Source: JACKEQ01 sp041389565 (GTDB taxonomy: Bacteria; Myxococcota_A; UBA796; GCA-2862545). From it: a stretch of 64,000 bases of DNA. Position numbers and translations under genes: made by a program. The stretch lies in assembly GCA_041389565.1 (NCBI GenBank), contig JAWKRP010000010.1, positions 186,001 to 250,000 of the forward strand, read 5' to 3'. Position 1 is the stretch's first letter. Each line of letters begins with the position of its first letter. The notes under the pieces were generated by a model, which saw only the letters and a list, made by a program, of their open reading frames with translations, was not told the origin of the DNA and ran no database searches. Shown here piece after piece: positions 34,967-43,880 of this stretch.

Positions 34967-36505
34967 ATGACGCCGAACTACGACGAACAGCCCTCTCCGC
35001 ACGGCGGCGGATACGCGTTCGAGCTCCACCAGTGCGTGGGGCGCGGGGGCTTCGGCGACGTGTACCGCGCCACGGCCGTGTCGCCGGCCGGGGTTCGCAC
35101 GGTCGTCGCGATCAAGGTGCTGCGTCCCGGCGTCGACCCGTTCGGCCATGCCGTCGAGCGGCTCCGCGACGAAGCGCGGCTGCTGTCCGCGATCGACCAC
35201 CCGGCCATCCTGCAGGTGCGCGATCTCATCGTCGTGCGCGGGCGGGTCGGGCTCGTCACCGAGTACGTCGACGGCGCGGATCTCAGCGTGCTGATGAAGC
35301 CCGAGAACCGCCTGAGCCCGCGCATGCTGGCCGAGTGCCTCGCCGACGTCGCGCGTGGGCTCGACGCCGCATGGTCGACGCCCGGGCCCGACGGTGCCCC
35401 CATGCAGCTCGTGCACCGCGACATCAAGCCGGCGAACCTCCGGGTGTCGCGGCACGGCACCGTGAAGCTCCTCGACTTCGGCATCGCGCTCGCCAATGTC
35501 GGGCGCGAGCCCACGCCGACCGGTCGGTCCACAGGCACCGAGCCCCTCGTGGGCACGTACCCGTACATGGCGCCCGAGCGGTTCCAGAAGGTCGACGGGC
35601 CCGAGGGTGACGTGTACGCGCTCGCCTGCCTGCTGTACCAGGGGCTGTCCGGGCGGCGGTTCCTGGCGGGCTGCTCGCTGCTCGAGCACTGCGCGGTCGT
35701 CGCGACGCCCGAGAGCTACGAGCCCCGACTGTTCCAGCACCTGCAGTGGCTGCCCCCGCGGATCCCGAACACCACGCAGGACCTGCTGCGCCGCGCGCTC
35801 GCGTTCGCACCGTCCGATCGTCCCACCGCCGCCGAGCTCGCCACCGCGCTCGAGGCCGAAGCCCCCTTGCTGCCGGGCCTGTCCCGCGGTGCCTGGTGCC
35901 GCGCGCACCCGTTCCCGGAGCCCGAGCGGACCGGCGAGCTCACGGGCATCCGCGTGGTCGACGAGGTGCAGGTCACGCCCACGCTCATGCCGCGGTCGCG
36001 CCGCACTCCGCCCACCGAGCCCTCCCGGCCGCGCCACCGCGACACCCCGTGGTGGGTGTGGGCCGGCCTGCTCGCGGCGATGGCGGCCCTCGGCGCGGGC
36101 CTCACGTCGCTGTCGGCCGGCGTGGTGCTCGGGCAGCGGCTCGCCTCGACGACGGTCACGGTGCCCCGCACGCTCGAGGTGCCGCGTGCGGCCGTCACGG
36201 TGGCGCCCCCTTCCACGGAAGTCCCCGAGACGGTGGAGCCCGCAGCGGCCGAACCGGTCGAAGAGCCCGTGCCTGCGGCCCCGCAGACCGGTCGGGTGGC
36301 CATCGAGACCGACGTGCCGGTGCGGTTGATCGGGCCGAACGGCAACGCGCTGGTCCCGCTCGGGCAGATCCCGGCCGGCACCTACGCGCTCGAGGCCGAC
36401 TTCGGCGACGGGTACGGCACGGCCGGCTCGGGCATCGTGTCGCCGGGCCGATCGCACGTGGTGCGGTGCGCTCCGGACATCCAGGCCTGCACCCTGGGCC
36501 CGTGA
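34967..36505 (+). CDS. Ser/Thr protein kinase with a PEGA-like extracytoplasmic end
   Basis: This 512-residue type I membrane kinase has a kinase domain (about residues 16-285) with GRGGFGDVYRA, the ATP lysine in VAIKV, the catalytic loop HRDIKPANLRV, DFGIA and APE, all intact. A proline-rich linker leads to one membrane helix (about 360-390, WWVWAGLLAAMAALGAG), then a Pro/Val/Glu-rich stalk and a C-terminal beta domain (about 440-505, GRVAIETDVPVRLIG...) resembling PEGA. The extracytoplasmic part probably senses or binds envelope components. The start has no ribosome site but a TAGGTT box eight bases upstream. Its stop lies 19 bp before the end of the opposite LURP-one-like gene. Confidence 0.92.
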   Translation: MTPNYDEQPSPHGGGYAFELHQCVGRGGFGDVYRATAVSPAGVRTVVAIKVLRPGVDPFGHAVERLRDEARLLSAIDHPAILQVRDLIVVRGRVGLVTEYVDGADLSVLMKPENRLSPRMLAECLADVARGLDAAWSTPGPDGAPMQLVHRDIKPANLRVSRHGTVKLLDFGIALANVGREPTPTGRSTGTEPLVGTYPYMAPERFQKVDGPEGDVYALACLLYQGLSGRRFLAGCSLLEHCAVVATPESYEPRLFQHLQWLPPRIPNTTQDLLRRALAFAPSDRPTAAELATALEAEAPLLPGLSRGAWCRAHPFPEPERTGELTGIRVVDEVQVTPTLMPRSRRTPPTEPSRPRHRDTPWWVWAGLLAAMAALGAGLTSLSAGVVLGQRLASTTVTVPRTLEVPRAAVTVAPPSTEVPETVEPAAAEPVEEPVPAAPQTGRVAIETDVPVRLIGPNGNALVPLGQIPAGTYALEADFGDGYGTAGSGIVSPGRSHVVRCAPDIQACTLGP

Positions 36506-36524
36506 GCCGCGTGGCTCAGCAACG

Positions 36525-37109
36525 CTAGCCGCGTGAGCGCTCGAGGAGCAGCATCATCATGACGGCGAGCAGGCTGCGCTGCTCGATCTCCGGGGTGGTG
36601 TCGGAGAGCTTCGTGAGCTCGAACTTACCCTCGAAGAACGCCGGCTTCTTGTGCACCTGAAACAGGCCCTTCCCGTCGAGGTCCTTCACCGTGTACGACG
36701 GATTGATGAACATCGCGAGCAGGAAGCCGATGAGCGGGATGCCGCCCACGATGCCGTCGACCACCTTCACCATCGCGCTGTCTTCGGTGATCGTGAGCTC
36801 GTGGAGATCCTGGCTGTCGAGCACGTGGTACTCGGCCTTGAAGATCGAGCGCATGCCCTTCCGGCGTACGGCGCCCACCACGTCTCCGTCGACGTGGAAG
36901 TGGTAGCAGGCGCTGAAGTCCATGATGCGGTCGGCCTTGATCTGCGCGACCAGATCCTGCTGGGCGGACGTGCGGAAGACCGAGATGTCCTCCTTCAGCT
37001 TGAACAGCTTCTGCTTCACGTAGAACACCTCGGAGTCGGTGCTGTCGTACACGTAGATCTGCGGGGCGAAGCCGAGGATCTTGAAGCTGAAGCGGAGCGG
37101 GAACTGCAT
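36525..37109 (-). CDS. LURP-one/tubby-like fold protein
   Basis: This 194-residue protein looks like the LURP-one-related (DUF567) tubby-like beta-barrel: it starts with a strand pattern RFSFKILGFAPQIYVYDSTD, followed by many short strands and a final hydrophobic helix. An extra hydrophobic segment (about residues 115-136, GIVGGIPLIGFLLAMFINP) could be the barrel's central helix or a membrane anchor. Such proteins and scramblases share this fold; what it binds is unknown. ATG 37109 follows GAGG by six bases, and TTAGCC lies about 20 bp further up. It is tail-to-tail with kinase 3 and divergent from the di-heme lipoprotein. Confidence 0.6.
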   Translation of the reverse strand: MQFPLRFSFKILGFAPQIYVYDSTDSEVFYVKQKLFKLKEDISVFRTSAQQDLVAQIKADRIMDFSACYHFHVDGDVVGAVRRKGMRSIFKAEYHVLDSQDLHELTITEDSAMVKVVDGIVGGIPLIGFLLAMFINPSYTVKDLDGKGLFQVHKKPAFFEGKFELTKLSDTTPEIEQRSLLAVMMMLLLERSRG

Positions 37110-37160
37110 GGGCACCTCTGGGGTGCGTACGGCTAACCGGTGTCCCGCGGAACCGGCGGG

Positions 37161-37166
37161 TATCCT
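37161..37166 (+). promoter_or_regulatory. TAnnnT box before the di-heme lipoprotein
   Basis: TATCCT ends six bases before the ATG at 37173; the intervening GTGCAC is not a ribosome-binding site. Confidence 0.45.
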
Positions 37167-37172
37167 GTGCAC

Positions 37173-38180
37173 ATGGCCTTCCTGCTCACGCTCCTGGCGT
37201 GCACACCCGAGGCGGTCGATCCGCCCGTCCCCACCGACGAGACCGGCCTCTCGCACACCGGAGAGCCCGCGCCGGTCGAGGTCGTCGACATGGCGACCTA
37301 TCTCCAGGCCTGCGAGCGCGAGCTCGGCCCCCTGCCCGCCTTCTCGTGCGCCGACGCCGTCGAGGTGCCCATCACCGTCACCGACGCGTCCGGAACCCGT
37401 GTCGTCACCGCGCTCGACCAGCTCGAAGACGGCTTCCGCTGCGACCGATCCTCCATCGGCGGCTGCGCGCCGTACACCCGCATCGGGGCCACCACCAATG
37501 CGCGGGGCTCGAACCTCGTGTTCGGGTGCCGGAACTATGGCGCCGACCCCGCGTTCGACCAGATCAACGCCATCTTCACCTCTCCCACCACCGGCGCCAC
37601 GTGCTTCTTCAGCACCCGGCATCGCGACGAGGTCTACGGAGACGGCGCCAACCTCCCCCGCCCCGGCTCCGATGCCGACCTCGCGTTCTCCGAGCTCCCC
37701 TTCTGGTACACCCTCGACGATCTGCGGCAGTCCGCCTGCGTCGAGTGCCACGACAACGACGCCATCCTGCACAACCCCTGGGTCCGCCAGGTCGACGTGC
37801 TGCCCGTCGGAGGCCCGCTCGCGCCGTACTGGCGGGTCGCCGAGGGCGTGCTGGCCGACGGGGGCTCTCCGTTCTGGGCCACCCCGTCGCGCGACCTGAT
37901 CCACCCGGCCACCGCGCCGTGTCGCCAGTGCCACCGCCTCTCGGAGCGCCACAGCTGCGTGCTCGCGAAGGAGGCCACGGGCCGTGAGCCCCGCGGCCTG
38001 ACCACCGAGTGGTTCCGCACGTCGTACCCCGAGAACCGCTGGATGAGCACGTTCGACCACGACGAGCTGCTCGCAGCCTGGCCGACCGAAGCGGCCTGGG
38101 AGGCGGCGTGGGGCGAGGCCGCCGATGCGATCGACGCGTGCTGCTCGGCGGATCCGCCCGCTGGGTGCTTCGCGCCGTGA
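37173..38180 (+). CDS. Di-heme cytochrome c-like lipoprotein
   Basis: This 335-residue lipoprotein has a nine-residue leader (MAFLLTLLA) before lipobox Cys10, among the shortest leaders here, and a Thr/Pro/Glu-rich linker (residues 12-35). Two CxxCH haem-binding motifs are visible: CVECHDND (about residues 191-195) and CRQCHRL (about 251-255). The rest has several Cys (CADAVEV, CDRSSIGGC, CRNYG, CC at the end) that may form disulfides. It would carry electrons or bind haem in the periplasm, attached to the inner or outer membrane. Partner enzymes are not seen. Its stop overlaps the next gene by GTGA. Confidence 0.75.
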   Translation: MAFLLTLLACTPEAVDPPVPTDETGLSHTGEPAPVEVVDMATYLQACERELGPLPAFSCADAVEVPITVTDASGTRVVTALDQLEDGFRCDRSSIGGCAPYTRIGATTNARGSNLVFGCRNYGADPAFDQINAIFTSPTTGATCFFSTRHRDEVYGDGANLPRPGSDADLAFSELPFWYTLDDLRQSACVECHDNDAILHNPWVRQVDVLPVGGPLAPYWRVAEGVLADGGSPFWATPSRDLIHPATAPCRQCHRLSERHSCVLAKEATGREPRGLTTEWFRTSYPENRWMSTFDHDELLAAWPTEAAWEAAWGEAADAIDACCSADPPAGCFAP

Positions 38181-38929
38181 AGGTCCAGAGCGGGTTCCGC
38201 GACTACTACGACGGCCTCGCCAGCCTCGACCGCGAGCCGCGCCCGGTCTATCGACGGATCCGCTCCGAGTCCGCGCTCAGGGTCATCCGATGGCGGGGGC
38301 GCTCGCGGGTGTGGGCGACGGACGACGCCGACGCGGCCGCCGTGGCCCTGGTCCAGCAGCTCGAGGACCTGGAGGCCCGCCACCTGTGGCCCCATCCCGT
38401 CCCTGACGTGCCGATCGAGCCCGTCGTGGTGGGGTTCTGCGGCCGGACCCACGTGGTCTTCGACGCGGCCGGCCACCCCTGCGGGTCGTTCGCCGAGGCC
38501 GTGGACCGGGTGGACCGCCCCGGAGCGGGCTTCGGCTTCCTCCGCGGAGAGGAGGGTGCCCGCGGCTTCCAGGCGCATCCGGACGAGGTCGACGCGTTCT
38601 GTCGCAGCCTCGACCGCCTCGGGGCAGAGCCGTATCGGCTGCTGGACGCGCCGGTCTTCGCGCTTCGCGGCTTCGGACCGGAGATCCGCGGCACCGTGGT
38701 GCGAAACCCCGGTCTCGAGCGGCTCGACTTCGCGTCGCGCGTCGACCCCTGGACGGCCTGGCAGGAGCTCGACCGGTTCCTGGGCAACGACCTCGCGCGT
38801 CAGGTCGACCCGCCCGACCCGATCGACGACGTGCTGCGGCGGGACCTCCACGGGTTCGACGACCGCAGCTTCAAGAAGGAGCCGGGCGGGCCGAGCCGGA
38901 AGCGGAAGTCGAAGAAGTCGGACGCGTAG
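38177..38929 (+). CDS. Conserved hypothetical protein, 'FxDYYD' type
   Basis: This 250-residue soluble protein starts with a GTG that overlaps the stop of the di-heme lipoprotein gene (GTGA). It begins VKVQSGFRDYYDGLASLD and later has VVVGFCGRTHVVF, the two marks of a family of hypothetical proteins that I remember from phages and scattered bacteria, with no known function. The tail is lysine/arginine-rich (PSRKRKSKKSDA). No catalytic motif is obvious. It is probably co-translated with the lipoprotein, but a functional link is not implied by its sequence. Confidence 0.7.
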   Translation: MKVQSGFRDYYDGLASLDREPRPVYRRIRSESALRVIRWRGRSRVWATDDADAAAVALVQQLEDLEARHLWPHPVPDVPIEPVVVGFCGRTHVVFDAAGHPCGSFAEAVDRVDRPGAGFGFLRGEEGARGFQAHPDEVDAFCRSLDRLGAEPYRLLDAPVFALRGFGPEIRGTVVRNPGLERLDFASRVDPWTAWQELDRFLGNDLARQVDPPDPIDDVLRRDLHGFDDRSFKKEPGGPSRKRKSKKSDA

Positions 38930-38931
38930 GG

Positions 38932-39206
38932 TCAGGACTGGAGGAGCGTCGCGGTGAGGAAGACCGCGAACCGTGTGCCGAGCACCATCGCCTCGAAGGC
39001 GGCCAGCCACCAGAACACGACGAGTGCGCGGGCCTGGAGGGCGACCTCCTCCGGTATCCGTGGAACGCAGCCACGAGCAGGATGACGACGAGGAGCGCCG
39101 ACATCGCGAGCGTCAGCGCGAGAGACACCCCCGCCACGGACATCCCGCCTTCGAGGAGGAAGCGACTCGACCCCGCGGTGACCGCCGCGACCGCCGCTCC
39201 GAGCAT
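38932..39206 (-). pseudogene. Frameshifted membrane-protein remnant
   Basis: Two reading frames on the minus strand together make one membrane protein. The first (39206 down to about 39054) encodes two helices, LMLGAAVAAVTAGSS and AGVSLALTLAMSALLVVILL, then turns into Ser/Arg-rich nonsense after AFHGYRR. The other frame, from about 39060 to the TGA at 38932, continues EEVALQARALVVFWWLAAFEA and ends FAVFLTATLLQS with two more hydrophobic stretches. A single-base indel near 39050-39060 would join them. The true start is unclear (ATG 39206 or further up). It is either a decayed gene or a sequencing error. Confidence 0.6.
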
Positions 39207-39355
39207 CAGGCTCACGAGGAGCGTGGGGCCAGCGGTCCCCTGAGGGCGGTCCGGACGGGGTCTAGCGCGGGGCTCCCGGACTGGGAACCGGGACCGCCCG
39301 CGGATCCGTAGGAGACGACGGTCCGCGTGGCGGTGCTCTCCATCCGACCGGGACG

Positions 39356-39718
39356 TTGAGGAGAACCGCGAATCACCCCACCACGAGCGCGATACCAACG
39401 GATGCTGGGCTTCGAATCGCTGTTGGGCGCTACTATTACGCGGCTCTCCTCGACATCCGCGAGTACCTCGAGAGGGCCGCTCCCGAGCGCGTCGATCGAA
39501 GTGCGCGGACCCATGCCTGGGTGGGGGCTCAACTGAACGGTGCGGATCCGTCGACGATCCGACTGAAGCGGCTGCTCGGCGACCTCAGGTCGTGGCGCAC
39601 ACGCGCCGACTATGGAGACGACCTTCGCATGGAGGCGGGTGCCATGGCACGCAGCGCTCGGAAGAAGGCTCGGGATGCCCTCAAGCAGGTCGAGACGTTG
39701 CGCGTCCGCAACCGGTGA
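39356..39718 (+). CDS. Orphan HEPN-domain protein
   Basis: This 120-residue protein looks like a HEPN domain: VGRYYYAALLDIREYLE is the first long helix and LRSWRTRADYGDDLR carries the RxxADY pattern common in UPF0332-type HEPN proteins. Many such proteins are RNases or toxins paired with a MNT nucleotidyltransferase antitoxin; no MNT gene is adjacent. No ATG or GTG precedes the domain in frame; the only start is TTG at 39356, so the 5' end may be missing. The codons ATA, TAT and CGA and lower GC set it apart from its neighbours, which suggests transfer. It sits next to the frameshifted membrane gene. Confidence 0.6.
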   Translation: MRRTANHPTTSAIPTDAGLRIAVGRYYYAALLDIREYLERAAPERVDRSARTHAWVGAQLNGADPSTIRLKRLLGDLRSWRTRADYGDDLRMEAGAMARSARKKARDALKQVETLRVRNR

Positions 39719-39757
39719 CGGGGAGGCATACACTCCGCGAAAGTCGAACCTCCGATC

Positions 39758-40963
39758 CTACATTCCGACCCGCGACGCGAGCCCGCCCGCAGACAGCGCC
39801 TGAACCCACCGTGCTCCGGCCCAGATCGCCAGGCCCGCGCCGGCCACCGCGAACACCCCGCCGTGCGAGGGCGCCACGGCGGCCGCCAGCCCCAGGCCCA
39901 TCGCGAACAGCCCGTCCCACACGGGCCGGACGGCGGTGCCTTCGAGGCTCGCCCCCACCCGAGCGAGCGCGACCATGCCGAACCCGAACAGCCCCACGGC
40001 CACCGCCGGGACCCCCGCCGCCGACGGCACGCACAACAGCAGCAGGCTCACGAGCGCGGTGGTGATCACGGCATCCGGCAGCGACACGAGCGAGAAGTCG
40101 GCCTTCGGCACGAACGGACGCTGCACCGGCTCGATGCCCGGAGGCGCCCATCCAGGCGGGCGGATCCACACCTGGAGTCGGTCGGCGAGCGGCCAGGTGC
40201 GGCTGCGCTCCCACAGGTCTGCGAAGGGCCGGAACGTCGAGCGGAGCGGCGACCACCCGCCGACCGGGTCGGTCACGCCGAACTCCGCGGGCTCCCCTTC
40301 GGGCACGAACGTGCCGAACAGCCGGTCGAACACGATGAGGTTCGCGCCGTAGTTGGCGTCGCGGTAGCGCGGCTGGACCCCGTGATGCACCCGGTGGTGG
40401 CTGGGCGTGTTGAGGATCCAGCCCACGGGGCCGAGGTTCGGGATCCAGGTGGTGTGGATCCAGTACTGGCCGGCGATGTGCACGAGGAACAGCAGGCCGA
40501 CCCAGCCCGCGGGGACCCCCAGCAGCGCGAGCGGCAGCAGGGTGGGCCAGTCGAAGAGGTTGCGCAGCGGGGCCGTTCGCATGGCGACCGTGAGGTTGAA
40601 CTGCTCCGACTGGTGGTGCACGGCGTGGATGGCCCACAGGAACCCGACGCGATGGGACGCGCGGTGGAAGCCGTACGCGACGAGGTCGTACGCCAGGAAT
40701 GCGAGGGCATACTCGAGGGCGGTGCCGCCCCACTCCCGCAGGGCGAAGCGCTCCAGCACCACGCCATAGACGGCGAACAGGAACAGCTTCGACACGCCGC
40801 TGATCGCGCCCGTCAGCGACAGCAGGCACCACGACTCGAGGCTGTCCTTCCAGGCGTACTGCGGGTCGGACTGCCGCTCTCGACGGGCGAGGCTCAGCTC
40901 GACCACGAGCAGGGTGAAGAACCCCACCAGCAGCACCCAGCGTGTCGTGACGATCGGGTCCAC
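39758..40963 (-). CDS. Fatty acid hydroxylase / sterol desaturase family protein
   Basis: This 401-residue inner-membrane enzyme belongs to the di-iron hydroxylase superfamily acting on sterols, fatty acids or carotenoids. The histidine boxes are visible: HRASH (about residue 101), HAVHHQ (about 114) and HHRVHHG (about 189). Four N-terminal membrane helices hold them; after about residue 280 four more hydrophobic segments extend the protein by 110 residues beyond the usual 270-300. Start GTG 40963 follows GGAGG. Substrate cannot be told; lipid modification is the safest statement. No terminator is seen. Confidence 0.88.
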   Translation of the reverse strand: MDPIVTTRWVLLVGFFTLLVVELSLARRERQSDPQYAWKDSLESWCLLSLTGAISGVSKLFLFAVYGVVLERFALREWGGTALEYALAFLAYDLVAYGFHRASHRVGFLWAIHAVHHQSEQFNLTVAMRTAPLRNLFDWPTLLPLALLGVPAGWVGLLFLVHIAGQYWIHTTWIPNLGPVGWILNTPSHHRVHHGVQPRYRDANYGANLIVFDRLFGTFVPEGEPAEFGVTDPVGGWSPLRSTFRPFADLWERSRTWPLADRLQVWIRPPGWAPPGIEPVQRPFVPKADFSLVSLPDAVITTALVSLLLLCVPSAAGVPAVAVGLFGFGMVALARVGASLEGTAVRPVWDGLFAMGLGLAAAVAPSHGGVFAVAGAGLAIWAGARWVQALSAGGLASRVGM

Positions 40964-41008
40964 ACCCGCCTCCGCGAGGTTCCGTAGCCCGCGGGGGCGC
41001 GTCCGACC

Positions 41009-43855
41009 CTACTCCTTCGCGGGCTCGGGCAGCAGCACGAGCGTGCCGCGGTTCTTCCCGGTGAGCAGCTGCTTCGCGAAGGCCTGCACCCCCGCGGCGG
41101 TGATCGCGTCGTTGTACTCGAGGAAGTGCAGGTTGTCGTTCGGGTCTTCGCCGTTCTGGAGCGAGCTCGACAGGTCGCCGAGCCACCGGCCGTTCGTCTG
41201 CACGGCGTCTTCGTGCCACTCGCGGTTCTTCGCCTTCTCGGCGTCGACGTACTTCGGATCGATGCCGTTCTTCTTCACGTCGTCGAGCACCGCCATCATC
41301 GCCTTCTCGAGCTCGTCGACCCGCGCCGGATCGCACGAGAAGTCCACCCGCACGCGGGCTCCGTGGTACGGCCAGTCCCACGAGGTGGCGGACACGCTCA
41401 CGCCGTACACGCCCCCGAGGTCTTCGCGCAGCTTCTCCCGCAGCTTCACCGCGAGGATGTCGCCGAAGGCGTCGAGCTGCACGCGCCACTCGCGCGTCCA
41501 CGTCTTCGCGTCGATGGGCTCCCAGAACTCCGTGCGGTAGCGCGCACGGTCGGCCGAGCCGAGCTCGAGCACCTCGCGCACGACGCCCGGCTTGCGCTGG
41601 TAGCCGCGGTCGACGACCGGGAACCCGGCCTCGCCCTTCGGCACCGAGCCGAGCCAGGTGGCCACCTGGGCCTCGAAGTCGTCAGGGAGATCGCCGACGA
41701 ACGCCCATGTCCACTCCGACGGGCTCCCGAGCGCCTGGTCGTAGATCTGCTCGGCGCGCTCGAGCGTGACGACGTCGAGGTCCTTCGGCTCGAGCACCTT
41801 CCGGCGCGGGTCGTCGGGCCAGAAGAGCGCGTTCCACGTGTCCGAGAACACGCGGTCGGGGTTGTTGCGCGCGTTCTGGAGCGACTCGCGCCACGAGGTG
41901 AGCGCGATGTCCATGCCGTCGGACGAGAACCGCGGCTGGGTCTGGTAGAGGTGCATCAGCTCGAGCGCGACGGGGAGATCGCGGGTGCTGGCCGAGCCCG
42001 ACAGCGTGGTCCACTCGTCGCCGATCGACACGTTCGTGCTCAGCGTCTTGCCCGTGAGGTACCGCATGACCGCGTTCCGGTCGTGGTCGGCAACGCCGCT
42101 CTGCGTCTGGATGCGGTCGGCGGCCCAGCCCGTGACGAACTCGGTGTCGTCGACCGCGCCCATCCCGCCGTGCCGCCAGGCCGAGAACACGACCTCGCCG
42201 GCCTTGAGGTCGGTCTTCTTCGCGTACACCCGCGTGCCGTTCGCGAGCGTGAAGCCGCGGAAGCCCATCCCGTCGGCGTATTCGTCGGCACGCTCCGCGA
42301 TCGCGCCGGCCTGCGGGGGGGCCACGAGGGACTCGAGGGCGTCCTGCATCGCAGGCGGGTCGACGGGTGTGTTGCGGGCCCGCACCTGCACGGCCATGAA
42401 GTCGGCCTTCGAAGGCACCTTCAGCCCGTCCTTCTGCGGCATCATCAGGAGATCGACGCGGTCTCCGTCGAGGAACGTCTTCGCCCAAGCGTTGGCGTCC
42501 TCGAGCGTGATCTGGCGGGTCGCCTTCCGCGTGAGCTCGGCCTCCACCACCGTGCCCGGCATGGCTTCGTCCTGGAGGAAGTGGCGCACGATCTCGTCGG
42601 CGTGCACGCGGCTGTCGGTGTCGGCCGCCTCGCGCTCGTACTTGTCCATCGCCTCGATCCGCACGGCCTGGGCGCGCGCGAGCTCCTGGGGCGTGAGACC
42701 GTGCTCGCGGAACCGCTTCACCTCGACGAGCACGCGCTCGACCGCCTCGAGCTCGCGGCCTTCCTTCGCGTTGACCTGGACGCTCGAGAGCCCCTCGGTG
42801 GGGGTGAGCCGACCGACGCCTGCGCCGGCTCCGAGGAACGGGCTCGACGGGTCGCGGGCGAGCTCGGACAGGCGCTCGTTCAGCCCGAACAGCGCGATCT
42901 GGCCGGTCTCGCGGGCGAGCCACTGCGACCACCGCGAGGGCTGCGGGTCGTCGTACTTCGCGAGCAGGGTGGCGAACGACGCCGTGAGCTCGGGGTCGGC
43001 GAACACGTCGGTGATACCGGTCTCCTGTGCAGGGATGTCGAAGCGCTTGCGCTCACGGGGCTCCTCCGGGTTCACCAGCCCGCCGAAGCGCTCCTTGATC
43101 GTGGCTTCCACCGCATCGACGTCCACGTCGCCCGCCACGATCACCGCCATGAGCTCCGGGCGGTACCAGTCCGCGTAGAACCGCCCCACGACGGCCGGAT
43201 CGAAGGTCTTCAGGCTCTCGGGCGTGCCGATCGGCAGGCGGTCGGGGTACCGCGAATCCGCGTAGGTGAGGGGCAGCCGGAAGTCGGTCATCCGCTGCTG
43301 GAGCCCCTGACGCAGGCGCCACTCCTCGAGCACGACGCCGCGCTCCTTCTCGATCTCCTTCGGCTCGAGCGTCAGGCAGCACGCCCACTCCTCGAGCACC
43401 TGCAGGCCCTTGGCGAACACCTCCGGATCGTCCGTCGGGACCGTGAGCTTGTAGACCGTCTCGTCGAACGACGTGTGCGCGTTGAGGTGCGGACCGAACT
43501 GCGTGCCGACCGACTCGAGGTACTCGATGAGGTCGTTGCTCGGGAACGACTTCGTGCCGTTGAACGCCATGTGCTCGAGGAAGTGCGCCACACCGAGCTG
43601 GTCGTCGTCCTCCAGCAGCGAGCCGGCGTCGACCGCGAGCCGGAGCACCGCCTTGTTCGCGGGCTTCTGGTTCTTCTCGATGAAGTACGTGAGCCCGTTG
43701 TCGAGGGTGCCCGTGCGGATGGTGACGTCGACCGGCAGCAGCTCGTCGTCCGCCGCAGCGGCGTCCTGCGTCTTCCCGGCCTTCGCCGGGCTGTCGGGGG
43801 TTGCGGACTTCTTGCAGCCGACGGCCAACAGGGCGCAGAGAACGAGCACTCGCAT
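41009..43855 (-). CDS. Large M16-family zinc peptidase lipoprotein
   Basis: This 948-residue peptidase is a two-halved M16 (pitrilysin/insulinase) enzyme anchored as a lipoprotein (MRVLVLCALLAVGC, Cys14). The inverted zinc site HFLEH lies at residues 91-95, with the downstream acidic ligand in KEIEKERGVVLEE (about 170). The C-terminal half is a second M16 domain without the zinc motif, as usual for pitrilysin-like enzymes. It would degrade peptides in the periplasm. ATG 43855 follows GGAGG by seven bases, and TAAGGT lies further upstream as a possible -10 box. LysR is divergent in effect only in promoter terms: both are on the minus strand, 25 bp apart. Confidence 0.92.
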   Translation of the reverse strand: MRVLVLCALLAVGCKKSATPDSPAKAGKTQDAAAADDELLPVDVTIRTGTLDNGLTYFIEKNQKPANKAVLRLAVDAGSLLEDDDQLGVAHFLEHMAFNGTKSFPSNDLIEYLESVGTQFGPHLNAHTSFDETVYKLTVPTDDPEVFAKGLQVLEEWACCLTLEPKEIEKERGVVLEEWRLRQGLQQRMTDFRLPLTYADSRYPDRLPIGTPESLKTFDPAVVGRFYADWYRPELMAVIVAGDVDVDAVEATIKERFGGLVNPEEPRERKRFDIPAQETGITDVFADPELTASFATLLAKYDDPQPSRWSQWLARETGQIALFGLNERLSELARDPSSPFLGAGAGVGRLTPTEGLSSVQVNAKEGRELEAVERVLVEVKRFREHGLTPQELARAQAVRIEAMDKYEREAADTDSRVHADEIVRHFLQDEAMPGTVVEAELTRKATRQITLEDANAWAKTFLDGDRVDLLMMPQKDGLKVPSKADFMAVQVRARNTPVDPPAMQDALESLVAPPQAGAIAERADEYADGMGFRGFTLANGTRVYAKKTDLKAGEVVFSAWRHGGMGAVDDTEFVTGWAADRIQTQSGVADHDRNAVMRYLTGKTLSTNVSIGDEWTTLSGSASTRDLPVALELMHLYQTQPRFSSDGMDIALTSWRESLQNARNNPDRVFSDTWNALFWPDDPRRKVLEPKDLDVVTLERAEQIYDQALGSPSEWTWAFVGDLPDDFEAQVATWLGSVPKGEAGFPVVDRGYQRKPGVVREVLELGSADRARYRTEFWEPIDAKTWTREWRVQLDAFGDILAVKLREKLREDLGGVYGVSVSATSWDWPYHGARVRVDFSCDPARVDELEKAMMAVLDDVKKNGIDPKYVDAEKAKNREWHEDAVQTNGRWLGDLSSSLQNGEDPNDNLHFLEYNDAITAAGVQAFAKQLLTGKNRGTLVLLPEPAKE

Positions 43856-43880
43856 CGGGAGACCTCCAGGGTCGGGGACC

